A stretch of 64,000 bases of DNA from JABSSA01 sp039984715 (GTDB taxonomy: Bacteria; Pseudomonadota; Alphaproteobacteria; Rhodobacterales; Rhodobacteraceae): the NCBI GenBank assembly GCA_039984715.1, contig JBDWUA010000008.1:248001-312000 (forward strand). Direction: 5' to 3'. Below the pieces are notes generated by a model that made no database searches, was not told the origin of the DNA, and was given only the letters and a program-made list of their open reading frames with translations. The translations under genes were made by a program, and so were the position numbers. Positions 8,874 through 17,732 of this stretch are shown here, piece after piece; within the stretch, counting starts at the first letter, position 1; every line of letters begins with the position of its first letter.

Positions 8874-8889
8874 TGACAGGACGAAACCG

Positions 8890-8939
8890 GACGGGGTGTT
8901 CCGGTGTCGGGATTGGGTATTAGTGTACCCTGCCCCGTC
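8890..8939 (+). promoter_or_regulatory. Likely expression-platform hairpin of the first cobalamin riboswitch
   Basis: Just 3' of the aptamer, GACGGGG (8890-8896) can pair with CCCCGTC (8933-8939), enclosing an inner hairpin GGGTA (8915-8919) with TACCC (8926-8930). There is no U-tract, so control at translation or through an alternative fold seems more likely than simple intrinsic termination. The start codon of the next gene is 38 bp downstream. Confidence 0.45.
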
Positions 8940-8977
8940 ATCTGACCCACGTTCCATAATTGTATGGGACACGACAA

Positions 8978-9358
8978 ATGACCGAGGGATTCCCTCAGAC
9001 TGAATTACTGATCTGCGTCAAATGCAGGCGGGGCCAAGACGCCCCCGACGATGAAAGACGCCACGGCGAACGACTTCACCAAGAATTGGAACAACGCGAC
9101 ATGCCCGAAGGCGTGCGATTGCGCGCGGTCGAATGCCTGCAAAATTGCGATCACGGCTGCACCTTGGCGCTGCGCGGTGGCAATCGTTGGACCTATGTGT
9201 TCGGAAACGTCGACGAAGTGACGCATCCGGACATGATCCTTGAAGGGGCCGCGCTATATCACGACTCGACCGACGGGCTAATCCCGTGGCGCAGCCGTCC
9301 CGAACATTTCAAGCGTAACTGCGTTGCGCGTATTCCGCCTTTGGAGTTTGATGAATGA
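8978..9358 (+). CDS. DUF1636 family metal/Fe-S-binding protein
   Basis: Protein of about 126 residues, first gene behind the cobalamin riboswitch and overlapping cobW by ATGA. Cysteines form CVKC near the N-terminus and VECLQNCDHGC in the middle, a spacing like that of thioredoxin-like [2Fe-2S] ferredoxins (C-x-x-x-C-x-x-G). DUF1636 is a recognised neighbour of cobalt chelatase genes. A role in cobalt handling or as a redox partner for CobN/CobG fits the context but is inference. The ATG at 8978 is preferred over the TTG at 8960 from alignment of the CVKC region and the weak GGGA upstream. Confidence 0.8.
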   Translation: MTEGFPQTELLICVKCRRGQDAPDDERRHGERLHQELEQRDMPEGVRLRAVECLQNCDHGCTLALRGGNRWTYVFGNVDEVTHPDMILEGAALYHDSTDGLIPWRSRPEHFKRNCVARIPPLEFDE

Positions 9359-10410
9359 CTGATCTCGCAAAATTGCCCGTCACCGTAGTCACCGGTTTTC
9401 TGGGCTCAGGTAAAACAACTTTGATCCGGGAATTGATGCAAAACCCCGGTGGTAAGCGTTTGGCGATTGTCGTCAACGAATTTGGCGATGTCGGTGTCGA
9501 CGGCGAGATTTTGAAAAGCTGCGCCATACCCGACTGCCCGGCTGAAAACATCATGGAACTGGCCAATGGATGCATCTGCTGCACGGTGGCGGATGATTTC
9601 ATTCCCACAATCGAAGCCTTGATGGCGTTGGAGCCGCGCCCCGACCACATCGTGATCGAAACCAGTGGATTAGCGTTGCCCAAACCACTGCTCAAGGCGT
9701 TCGACTGGCCTGATATTCGGTCCAAAATCACAGTGGATGGTGTCATCGCGCTTGCCGACGCCGAAGCCGTGGCAGCGGGGCGTTTTGCACCAAATGTTGC
9801 AGCTGTAGATGCGCAACGTTTGGCGGATGAAAGCATCGATCACGAAACGCCTTTGTCCGAAGTGTTTGAGGATCAGATTTCCTGCGCCGACATTATCCTG
9901 TTGACCAAGCCTGACCTTGCTGGGCCTGAGGGTGTCGCCAAAGCCAAAGACGTTATCGCGGCTGAAGCCCCACGCCCTGTGCCAGTGATCGAAGTTGCCG
10001 AAGGGGTGGTTGATCCTCGCATCATTCTGGGGCTGGAGGCCGCAGCCGAGGACGACATGGATGCGCGTCCGTCTCATCATGACGACCATGACGATCACGA
10101 ACATGACGATTTTGACAGTATTGTTGTGAACATCCCCGAAGTAGCTGATCCAGCTGACCTTGTGAACGCAATTGAAATACTGGCCAATGAACAGAACATT
10201 CTGCGTGTCAAAGGGTATGCATCCGTTGCCGGTAAACCCATGCGATTGCTTGTTCAGGCTGTCGGCGCGCGTGTGCGTCACCAGTTTGATCGCCCATGGA
10301 AACCCGGCGAAGATCGGCAAGGGCGTCTGGTTGTGATTGCTGAACATCATGACATCAAGACTGACGTGATCACTGCCGCCCTCGCCACCACGCCTGTTCC
10401 GGCCGAATAA
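9355..10410 (+). CDS. cobW: CobW, G3E-family GTPase (cobalt chaperone)
   Basis: COG0523 GTPase thought to deliver cobalt to the CobNST chelatase. 351 residues. Walker A GFLGSGKTT is at about residues 14-22, the family metal site GCICCTVADDF (C73-x-C75-C76) follows, and a His/Asp-rich metal-binding stretch (HHDDHDDHEHDD, about 239-252) precedes the C-terminal CobW domain. It overlaps DUF1636 by ATGA and lies 34 bp before cobN. This histidine stretch and the cob neighbours separate it from the nitrile-hydratase and zinc members of the family. Confidence 0.94.
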   Translation: MTDLAKLPVTVVTGFLGSGKTTLIRELMQNPGGKRLAIVVNEFGDVGVDGEILKSCAIPDCPAENIMELANGCICCTVADDFIPTIEALMALEPRPDHIVIETSGLALPKPLLKAFDWPDIRSKITVDGVIALADAEAVAAGRFAPNVAAVDAQRLADESIDHETPLSEVFEDQISCADIILLTKPDLAGPEGVAKAKDVIAAEAPRPVPVIEVAEGVVDPRIILGLEAAAEDDMDARPSHHDDHDDHEHDDFDSIVVNIPEVADPADLVNAIEILANEQNILRVKGYASVAGKPMRLLVQAVGARVRHQFDRPWKPGEDRQGRLVVIAEHHDIKTDVITAALATTPVPAE

Positions 10411-10414
10411 AAGG

Positions 10415-10435
10415 AAGTGGGGTTCGCCCCCACTT
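10415..10435 (+). other. GC-rich hairpin between cobW and cobN
   Basis: AAGTGGGG at 10415-10422 pairs with CCCCACTT at 10428-10435 around a UUCG-type loop. No U-tract follows, so it is not a classical terminator. It could stabilise the upstream mRNA end or partly insulate cobN. The cobN start codon is 10 bp downstream. Confidence 0.5.
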
Positions 10436-10444
10436 GCCACGCCC

Positions 10445-13400
10445 ATGCATGTCGTCTTTCGCGAAAGCCACGGTCTTGAAGAGACCGACACACCAACTGA
10501 TCTGGGCCAAAGCCCGGCCAGTTTGGTTGTGATGTCTTTTTCGGACAGCGATCTTGGCGCGTTTTCTGAAGCATGGCATCGGGGCGGCGGACCGAAAGGC
10601 AAAATGCCGACATTGCGTTTGGCCAATCTTGCCGCCCTGAAACACCCGCTTTCTGTCGACACTTACATTGAACAAACCCTCGAAGGCGCGCAGGGCATCC
10701 TGATCCGTCTTATTGGCGGGGTGCCCTATTGGGCGTACGGGTTGCAACAAATACGCATTCTCGCCGAGTGCAAAGGGATAGCCGTGGCTGTGCTGCCGGC
10801 GGATGGCCGCATTGATACGCGCCTTGATGAATTTTCGACGCTGCCTGTGTCCACGTTGCGTCGTCTAACCCACTTATGCGACAATGGCGGAACTGTTGCC
10901 GCGCAAGCTGCATTGGCGCAAATGGCATTGGCGGCGGGTCACTATACCGCGCCGGTAATCGGCGCCAAAACCATACCACAGGTTGGGATGTGGACCCCGG
11001 AACATGGTGTCGCCTGTCCATTGGCCTTTCCTCAATTGGATCAAAAACCGCGAATTTTGATCACCTTCTATCGTTCTTATTTGGTGTCTGCGGATTTGTC
11101 GCCGATTTCGGCCCTGTTCGACACGTTTCGGGCGCGCGGTTACGACGTCATCGGTCTGTTTGCCCCGTCCCTGAAAGCCCCCGATGCTGTTGAATGGTTG
11201 CGGCGACAAGTGGCGCACCTCAAACCATCGGCCATCGTCAATGCCACGGCCTTCAGTGGCAAAAGCGATTCTGGCACTTCGCCCCTAGATGCCGCAAATG
11301 TCCCGGTGTTTCAGATCGCACTTGCGACATCAACTCGGGATGCTTGGGCCGAATCTGAACGCGGATTGTCCCCAGCGGACTTAGCCATGCACGTGGTTCT
11401 GCCCGAAGTGGACGGGCGCATCATGGGCGGTGTCGCCTCCTTCAAAGAACCCGGACAACGCGATCCACATCTAGAATTTTCTCGATTTGCCCATCAGGCT
11501 GAAACAAACCGGATCAAAGCGATTGCAGACCGGGTGGATGGTTGGTTGCGCCTTGCCCGCTTGCCTGCGCAGGAACGACGTGTGGCCTTGGTTCTGTCGA
11601 CATATCCCGGCAAAGATTGGAATATGGGACACGCAGTCGGGCTGGATGCACCTCAATCCGCCCGCGCGATTTTGGATGACCTACATCAAGCCGGTTATGA
11701 CACCGATGCGCCTGATGTTGAACTGACGACATCGCTCATGGCGCGCACTGCGTCGCTTTCTTTGGCTGACTATGCGTCCCTTTCAAACGCGTTGCCCCAA
11801 CAATTGCGAGACGACTTGCAAACGGTCTGGGGCGCGCCGGAAGCTGATCTGGACGTTGTTGACGGAAGTTTCCGGTTTTCTGTCACACATCGCGGCAACG
11901 TGCGTATTGCTTTGCAACCTGAACGCGGATCTTCCTTGACCAGAGACGATGATTACCACGATCTTGCCCGCACGCCGCGCCATGCCTACGTCGCGTTTTA
12001 CTTGTGGATGCAAACGCAGGTCGATGCGTTGATCCACATTGGTGCACACGGCACTTTGGAATGGCTCCCGGGGAAATCAGTCGCTTTGTCCAACACATGC
12101 TGGCCGGATGCGTTGGTCAAAGATTTGCCGATCATCTATCCCTTTATTGTCAACGATCCCGGTGAGGCCGCACAAGCCAAACGGCGCATTGGGGCCATCA
12201 CGTTGGGCCATGTCCCTCCACCTTTGCGCCAAAGCGAAACGCCTGATCGTCTGTCCCGTCTCGAAGCCTTGTTGGATGAGTTTTCGAACGCAGATGGTCT
12301 GGACCCGAAACGCAGGGACCGTCTGCAAGAGGACATCCGGGCCGAGGCCCAATCCATTGGCGTGGAACAGGACCTTGGATTAGACCAAGCCAACTGTTCC
12401 GCCGAAGCCCTGACGCGTATTGATCGGTTCGTCTGCGATATCAAAGAAAGCCAGTTTGGCGAAGGGCTGCATATTTGGGGCCGACCCGCTGGCAATGCGC
12501 ATTTTGACACTCATGGGTCTGCCCAATCTGAACGGCAATCCTTGCTGGATGCTTTGGATGGCAAACGTATCGAAGCAGGCCCATCAGGGTCGCCTTATCG
12601 CGGCCGCACAGATGTTTTGCCCACAGGTCGCAACATCTACACAACGGATCCGCGATCTGTGCCCACGCGCGCAGCATACGCCCAAGGGGTCAAACTGGCC
12701 GAAGAACTGGTGCGTCGACATCTGCAAGACGAAGGCGACTGGCCACAGGGGCTGATTGTCGACCTGTGGGGGTCTGCCACAATGCGCACCGCTGGTGAAG
12801 AATTCGCAATGGCGTTGCATCTTTTGGGCGTGAAACCTGTGTGGGACAAAGGATCCGAACGGGTTTCGGGCATCGAAGTATTGCCCATCACCGATTTGGA
12901 ACGCCCCCGCATCGACGTCACATTGCGCGTTTCGGGATTGTTTCGAGACGTGTTCCCGACCCTGTCCGCGTTATTTGGCCAAGCCATCCGCGTATTGTCT
13001 GAAAGAGACGAAGCAGCAGATTGGAACCCCTTTGTGGGACGCGGCGACCTTGCACGCGTTTATGGCCCGGCACCGGGGAGTTTCGGGGTTGGAATGGGCC
13101 AACATCTTGAGGTCTTCACACCAGAAGCCAGAGCCGCCGCCGGACAGGCGTGGCTGAATGCCAGTTCATGGGCGTTGGATCACGCCGAACCCATGCGCGA
13201 CGAGGATGGAATTCGCGCACGTGTTGGCGCTGCTGACAGTTTTGTCCATCTGCAGGACTTGCCCGAAACCGATCTGTTGTTGGCATCTGATTACGCCGCA
13301 CACGAGGCCGGGTTCGCTGCGGCCCAAGCGCTGACTGGCGGGACAGCAGCATTGTACCATGTCGACAACACCGACCCGACCCGCCCAAGGGCACGTGGTC

Positions 13401-13735
13401 TGCGCGAAGAAATCGCCAGAGTTGTTCAGGCCCGCGCCGCCAATCCTGCGTGGATCAAAGGCATGCGTGCCCATGATTTCCGAGGCGCCGCGGAAATTTC
13501 TGCGACGCTGGATCACATGGCCGCATTTGCGCATCTTGCGGGGGCCGTGTCGCCACATCTGTTTGACCTTTATCATGATGCGACATTGGGTGATCCAGAA
13601 ACCGACCAATTCCTGAAAGACGCCAATCCGGACGCCCATGCGGCCATGCGTGCACGGTTCGCTGAATTGCTGGAGGCCGGGTTGTGGCAAACGCGACGAA
13701 ATTCAATTCGTGCCGCGTTGGAGGAACATCCATGA
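10445..13735 (+). CDS. cobN: Cobaltochelatase subunit CobN
   Basis: Large subunit of the aerobic ATP-dependent cobalt chelatase that inserts Co2+ into hydrogenobyrinic acid a,c-diamide. 1096 residues, at the short end for the family (the Pseudomonas denitrificans protein has about 1275). The core is intact: IHIGAHGTLEWLPGK (about 531-545), the HRGNVRIALQPERG region before it, and a C-terminal segment with WNPFVGRGDLARVYG and AHEAGFAAAQAL. The N-terminus MHVVFRESHGLEE aligns with other CobN proteins. CobS and CobT chelatase subunits are not in this window, which is usual since they are often encoded apart. Confidence 0.95.
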   Translation: MHVVFRESHGLEETDTPTDLGQSPASLVVMSFSDSDLGAFSEAWHRGGGPKGKMPTLRLANLAALKHPLSVDTYIEQTLEGAQGILIRLIGGVPYWAYGLQQIRILAECKGIAVAVLPADGRIDTRLDEFSTLPVSTLRRLTHLCDNGGTVAAQAALAQMALAAGHYTAPVIGAKTIPQVGMWTPEHGVACPLAFPQLDQKPRILITFYRSYLVSADLSPISALFDTFRARGYDVIGLFAPSLKAPDAVEWLRRQVAHLKPSAIVNATAFSGKSDSGTSPLDAANVPVFQIALATSTRDAWAESERGLSPADLAMHVVLPEVDGRIMGGVASFKEPGQRDPHLEFSRFAHQAETNRIKAIADRVDGWLRLARLPAQERRVALVLSTYPGKDWNMGHAVGLDAPQSARAILDDLHQAGYDTDAPDVELTTSLMARTASLSLADYASLSNALPQQLRDDLQTVWGAPEADLDVVDGSFRFSVTHRGNVRIALQPERGSSLTRDDDYHDLARTPRHAYVAFYLWMQTQVDALIHIGAHGTLEWLPGKSVALSNTCWPDALVKDLPIIYPFIVNDPGEAAQAKRRIGAITLGHVPPPLRQSETPDRLSRLEALLDEFSNADGLDPKRRDRLQEDIRAEAQSIGVEQDLGLDQANCSAEALTRIDRFVCDIKESQFGEGLHIWGRPAGNAHFDTHGSAQSERQSLLDALDGKRIEAGPSGSPYRGRTDVLPTGRNIYTTDPRSVPTRAAYAQGVKLAEELVRRHLQDEGDWPQGLIVDLWGSATMRTAGEEFAMALHLLGVKPVWDKGSERVSGIEVLPITDLERPRIDVTLRVSGLFRDVFPTLSALFGQAIRVLSERDEAADWNPFVGRGDLARVYGPAPGSFGVGMGQHLEVFTPEARAAAGQAWLNASSWALDHAEPMRDEDGIRARVGAADSFVHLQDLPETDLLLASDYAAHEAGFAAAQALTGGTAALYHVDNTDPTRPRARGLREEIARVVQARAANPAWIKGMRAHDFRGAAEISATLDHMAAFAHLAGAVSPHLFDLYHDATLGDPETDQFLKDANPDAHAAMRARFAELLEAGLWQTRRNSIRAALEEHP

Positions 13736-14871
13736 CGGCCCGTTCCCCTGTCAAAGGATGGTGCCCCGGCGCTTACAAGCCCATGATGTCGGGTGATGGA
13801 TTGATCGTTCGCGTTCGCCCGATCATGGCGCATTTGGACGCCCCTCAAATCATTGGCTTGTGCGACGTCGCGTCCAGGCTTGGCAATGGAGTCATGGATC
13901 TGACATCGCGGGCCAACTTACAAATCCGAGGTGTTTTACCCGAAAACCATGACGCTTTGCTTCACGAATTGGCCCGACTTGGCCTGCTGGATGTCGATCC
14001 AACCATTGAGGCCAAACGAAATATTCTGGTAATGCCACATTGGACATCCGGTGACCTGACAGATCGCCTTGGGCGCGCATTGTTGGCGATACTGCCCGCT
14101 TTGCCAAATTTACCCGCCAAGATGGGTTTTGCCGTCGACACCGGAACATCCGCCCAATTGCAAAACTGTTCCGCCGACTTTCGATTTGAATTGTCGCAGG
14201 ATGGTCAGCTTATTCTGCGCGCAGATGCTGCAACCAGCGGGCGTGTCATTACTGAATCCAACGCACTGGATGCTTTGCAAGACCTGATACAATGGTACGT
14301 GGACACAGACGGACCTTCATCAGGACGCATGAAACGACATCTTGCTGTGCATGACCTGCCCGACCAATGGACTGGGGCCAATCCTCGGGATCAACACAGC
14401 GACTTGGAAATTGGGGCAAATGCAGTTGGCTGGACGCTTGGCGCGCCTTTTGGTCAGATCAACGCCGAAGCGCTGGCAACACTTGTACAAGACAGCAAAG
14501 CGACTGCCATTCGGGTGTCGCCCCATCGACGCATTACTCTGTTACAGGCTCAAACGTTTCCCGATTGCGATTTTGTCACGGCACAGGATGATCCAGTGCT
14601 GAACGCCCATGCGTGCCCTGGTGCCCCGGCCTGCCCGCATGCCAGTGTTCAAACCCGCACAACAGCCATGGGATTGATCCGATCCTTACCAGCAGGCGCA
14701 TCCTTGCACGTCTCTGGGTGCGAAAAGGGCTGTGCCTTCCCTCATGGTGCTGACTTCACGCTTGTCGGACGCAACGGCGATTTCGATCTTGTCAGAAACG
14801 GTGCCCCGTGGGATGAACCCGCCGACCGTGAATTAAGCCAAACAAAACTCAACGAAATAACGCAGCTTTGA
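13732..14871 (+). CDS. cobG: Precorrin-3B synthase CobG
   Basis: Oxygen-dependent monooxygenase of the sulfite/nitrite reductase fold that converts precorrin-3A to precorrin-3B; its presence marks the aerobic pathway. 379 residues. Four cysteines for the [4Fe-4S] centre occur as ACPGAPAC (about 294 and 300) and SGCEKGC (about 330 and 334). The N-terminus RSPVKGWCPGAYKPMMSGDG is typical of the ferredoxin-like half. The start at 13732 overlaps the cobN stop (ATGA); the longer upstream frame lies inside cobN. Confidence 0.94.
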   Translation: MTARSPVKGWCPGAYKPMMSGDGLIVRVRPIMAHLDAPQIIGLCDVASRLGNGVMDLTSRANLQIRGVLPENHDALLHELARLGLLDVDPTIEAKRNILVMPHWTSGDLTDRLGRALLAILPALPNLPAKMGFAVDTGTSAQLQNCSADFRFELSQDGQLILRADAATSGRVITESNALDALQDLIQWYVDTDGPSSGRMKRHLAVHDLPDQWTGANPRDQHSDLEIGANAVGWTLGAPFGQINAEALATLVQDSKATAIRVSPHRRITLLQAQTFPDCDFVTAQDDPVLNAHACPGAPACPHASVQTRTTAMGLIRSLPAGASLHVSGCEKGCAFPHGADFTLVGRNGDFDLVRNGAPWDEPADRELSQTKLNEITQL

Positions 14872-15503
14872 TGATGTCATACACATACGAAACCAACGGC
14901 GCAGCGATTTACAAACAATCCTTCGCGACGATCCGATCCGAAGCTGATCTTGCACGGTTTAGTGCAGACGAAGAACAAATCGCGGTGCGCATGATCCATG
15001 CAGCCGGGATGGTTGGTCTTGAACAACATATTCGGTTTTCGCCCGACTTTGCAGCCTCTGCAAGACACGCCCTAGAACAAGGTGCGCCCGTTCTATGCGA
15101 CGCGCGAATGGTCAGCGAAGGCGTGACACGTCCGCGCCTGCCTGCCAACAACGACGTCATTTGCACGCTTCACAATGACGGCGTGCATGAACTAGCTGCA
15201 AAGATGCAAAACACTCGATCTGCTGCGGCTTTGGAATTATGGCGGCCTCATTTACAAGGTGCTGTGGTGGCCATCGGAAACGCGCCCACTGCGTTGTTCC
15301 ATCTTTTGAATATGCTCAAAGACCCAGATTGCCCCTGCCCTGCAGCCATCATTGGATGCCCTGTGGGTTTTGTCGGCGCAGTAGAAAGCAAAGACGCGCT
15401 TTGGGCGGATCAGCCAGTGCCAAGCTGCATCGTACAAGGCCGCCTAGGGGGCAGTGCCATAACCGTGGCAGCCGTCAACGCAATCGCGAGTCGTGCGGAA
15501 TGA
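14871..15503 (+). CDS. cobH: Precorrin-8X methylmutase CobH
   Basis: Moves the C-11 methyl group to C-12, giving hydrogenobyrinic acid. About 210 residues. The catalytic histidine is in VRMIHAAGMVG (His43 with this start, the same number as in the characterised Pseudomonas protein). DARMVSEGVTR and the GNAPTALFHLL and GCPVGFVGAVESK segments are family signatures. Two consecutive ATG codons (14871 and 14874) overlap or abut the cobG stop; either may be used. The 3' end overlaps cobI. Confidence 0.95.
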   Translation: MMSYTYETNGAAIYKQSFATIRSEADLARFSADEEQIAVRMIHAAGMVGLEQHIRFSPDFAASARHALEQGAPVLCDARMVSEGVTRPRLPANNDVICTLHNDGVHELAAKMQNTRSAAALELWRPHLQGAVVAIGNAPTALFHLLNMLKDPDCPCPAAIIGCPVGFVGAVESKDALWADQPVPSCIVQGRLGGSAITVAAVNAIASRAE

Positions 15504-16228
15504 GCACAGGCACGATACATGGTGTTGGATTGGGGCCCGGCGACGCGGATCTGATGAGCGTCCGCGCGGATCGATTGCTGCGTGGGGCTAAACACGTGGC
15601 CTTCTTTCGCAAGGCCGGGCGATCAGGTCAGGCCCGTCGGATCGTAGACGGCATGTTGCGCGATGACGTCGTCGAATTTGCAATGGAATACCCGGTCACG
15701 ACCGAAATTCCTCTGAGTGATCCGCGCTATAACGAAATTCTGTCCGCGTTTTACACCGATTGTACCGCACATCTTCGACGTCTTGCCGACGCCGGAGAAG
15801 ACGTCGTTGTACTGTCTGAAGGTGATCCATTTTTCTATGGATCGTTCATGCATCTGTATACCCGCCTGCGTGATGACGTTCCGGTCACCGTCGTGCCCGC
15901 CACAACAGGAATGTCCGCCGCTTGGACCGCAACGGGTCAGCCGATCACATGGGGCGATGACGTTCTCACTGTTCTGATGGGCACATTACCTAGCAAAGAG
16001 TTGGTGGCGCGCATGACATCGACCGACGCGTTGGTGGTGATGAAAATCGGGCAAAACATCGAAAAAATCCGAACTGCCTTAAAAGATGCGGGTAAATATG
16101 ATGACGCGTGGTTGGTGGAATTTGCCAGCATGCCAAACCAAACCGTTCAAAAATTGGCTGACGCGCCCGACAAGCTGACCCCTTATTTCTCGATTATCAT
16201 CGTACACGGTCAAGGCAGACGACCGTGA
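15500..16228 (+). CDS. cobI: Precorrin-2 C(20)-methyltransferase CobI
   Basis: SAM-dependent methyltransferase of the tetrapyrrole (CobA/CysG) fold. About 242 residues beginning STGTIHGVGLGPGDADLMSV, with the glycine-rich GLGPGD loop at about 9-14 and VLSEGDPFFYGSF as the second SAM-contact motif. The ATG at 15500 overlaps the cobH stop (ATGA). An open frame extends 87 codons upstream inside cobH and is not used. Confidence 0.95.
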   Translation: MSTGTIHGVGLGPGDADLMSVRADRLLRGAKHVAFFRKAGRSGQARRIVDGMLRDDVVEFAMEYPVTTEIPLSDPRYNEILSAFYTDCTAHLRRLADAGEDVVVLSEGDPFFYGSFMHLYTRLRDDVPVTVVPATTGMSAAWTATGQPITWGDDVLTVLMGTLPSKELVARMTSTDALVVMKIGQNIEKIRTALKDAGKYDDAWLVEFASMPNQTVQKLADAPDKLTPYFSIIIVHGQGRRP

Positions 16229-16977
16229 CAGGATCGATTGTCATAGCAGGCCTTGGCCCCGGTGCAGATGACCTTGTGACGCCTCAGGTGCACGAAGCAC
16301 TGGCCAAAGCAACTGACGTCGTCGGGTATATCCCTTATGTTGCACGGGTTGCAGAACGAGACGGTTTAAGATTGCACCCAAGCGACAACCGGGTGGAACT
16401 TGATAGGTCGCGTCATGCTCTTGAAATGGCGGCAAATGGCAAACACGTTGTTGTCGTGTCCTCAGGTGATCCAGGCGTGTTTGCAATGGCGTCTGCCGTG
16501 TTTGAGGCTGTTGAAAATGGCCCTGCAGAATGGCGGTCTTTGGACATCAGCGTCGCACCCGGCATCACCGCGATGCTTGCGGCAGCTGCGCGCGCTGGTG
16601 CGCCCTTGGGCCACGATTTTTGCACCATAAATCTGTCGGACAACTTGAAACCTTGGTCACTGATCGAAACCCGCCTTCGGCTGGCTGCCGAGGCTGATTT
16701 TGCCATGGCATTTTATAACCCAAGGTCCAAATCGCGCCCCGAAGGGTTTGAACGCGCCCTTGATCTGTTGAAAGACGTTTGCGGCGATGCACGACCCGTC
16801 ATATTTGCGCGGGCCGTATCCACGCCCGACGAAACCATTCGCGTCGTCCCTTTGCCTGACACCACGGCAGACATGGCCGATATGCGCACCGTCGTCATTG
16901 TTGGGTCGTCAACCACACGCATCATCGAACGTGACGGGACACCAATTGTTTACACACCTCGATCGGTCAAAGCATGA
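16225..16977 (+). CDS. cobJ: Precorrin-3B C(17)-methyltransferase CobJ
   Basis: SAM-dependent methyltransferase that also contracts the macrocycle ring, producing precorrin-4. 250 residues, GTG start overlapping the cobI stop. Motifs: IAGLGPGADDLVTPQ at the N-terminus, VVSSGDPGVFAMASAVFE in the middle and DFAMAFYNPRSKSRP. The 3' end overlaps the convergent cobK gene by 28 bp (16950-16977). Confidence 0.95.
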   Translation: MTGSIVIAGLGPGADDLVTPQVHEALAKATDVVGYIPYVARVAERDGLRLHPSDNRVELDRSRHALEMAANGKHVVVVSSGDPGVFAMASAVFEAVENGPAEWRSLDISVAPGITAMLAAAARAGAPLGHDFCTINLSDNLKPWSLIETRLRLAAEADFAMAFYNPRSKSRPEGFERALDLLKDVCGDARPVIFARAVSTPDETIRVVPLPDTTADMADMRTVVIVGSSTTRIIERDGTPIVYTPRSVKA

Positions 16978-17732
16978 GGCAACCAGTCCATCACAGCCTC
17001 AACACTATGCGCCTCAAGACGTTTGGGGATAGACGGTCTGTCGATCATGACAACGGGCAAGCCCAGCGTACGTGCCGCCGCGATTTTAGCATAAGCCCCA
17101 ACCCCGCCCGAGTTCTTCGACACCACAAGATCAATGTCGTGCGCTTGCATCAAATCCAAATCCGCATCGATGCTGAACGGGCCCCGTTCAACGACAACAG
17201 AGTGTCTTGGGAACGGCAGATCGACAGCAGGCGGATCAACCAAGCGCAGCAAATAGAAATGCTGAGGGTTCGGCGCAAATTCAGCCAAGTGCATGCGCCC
17301 AACGGCCAACATGATCCGTTTGGGCGCCCCCTTCAGGGCCTGAACTGCCGCGGCAATGTCGGGCACGTTGGTCCACTGATCTCCGGTTTGGGTGTGCCAA
17401 GGCGTTCGCGTCAACGCGATCAAGGGAACATTCACCTGCGCACAGGCCTCGATTGCGTTCGTGCTCATTTGCGCTGCAAAAGGATGGGTCGCATCGATCA
17501 CGTGGCTAATGCCTTCAACGCGCAGGAAATCGGCCAAACCCTCCACGCCACCAAACCCACCGACGCGCTGCGGCAAGGGTTGTCGCACAGGCCGCTTCAC
17601 GCGTCCGGCAAAGGATACGGTGCCTGTGATACCATCCTCAGCAAGGCGTTGGCACAGGGCCGTTGCTTCGGTGGTGCCGCCAAGGACAAGCAGGTTATGT
17701 GCGATGGTTGATGCTCCTTGGTTGACGATCAT
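16950..17732 (-). CDS. cobK: Precorrin-6A reductase CobK (opposite strand)
   Basis: NADPH-dependent reductase that turns precorrin-6A into precorrin-6B. About 260 residues. NLLVLGGTTEATALCQRL is the N-terminal Rossmann segment, DATHPFAAQMSTNA the family hallmark, and LVVSKNSGGVGAYAKI the C-terminal motif. It is the only gene on the minus strand within the cobN-cobA run. The start at 17732 (MIVNQ) overlaps the cobL start by 29 bp, and its end overlaps cobJ by 28 bp. No better start exists closer to the conserved region; a further in-frame ATG at 17807 would overlap cobL more. Confidence 0.9.
   Translation of the reverse strand: MIVNQGASTIAHNLLVLGGTTEATALCQRLAEDGITGTVSFAGRVKRPVRQPLPQRVGGFGGVEGLADFLRVEGISHVIDATHPFAAQMSTNAIEACAQVNVPLIALTRTPWHTQTGDQWTNVPDIAAAVQALKGAPKRIMLAVGRMHLAEFAPNPQHFYLLRLVDPPAVDLPFPRHSVVVERGPFSIDADLDLMQAHDIDLVVSKNSGGVGAYAKIAAARTLGLPVVMIDRPSIPKRLEAHSVEAVMDWLPHALTDRGV

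Noticed and set aside
8637..8972. N-terminal extension of cobO by an open frame of more than 100 codons
   Set aside because: It runs antisense through the cobalamin riboswitch, is not protein-like, and the internal ATG has a good ribosome-binding site and the family N-terminus.
15239..15499. Longer cobI frame starting inside cobH
   Set aside because: It overlaps the cobH coding region in another frame with no similarity; the ATGA-coupled start at 15500 fits the family.
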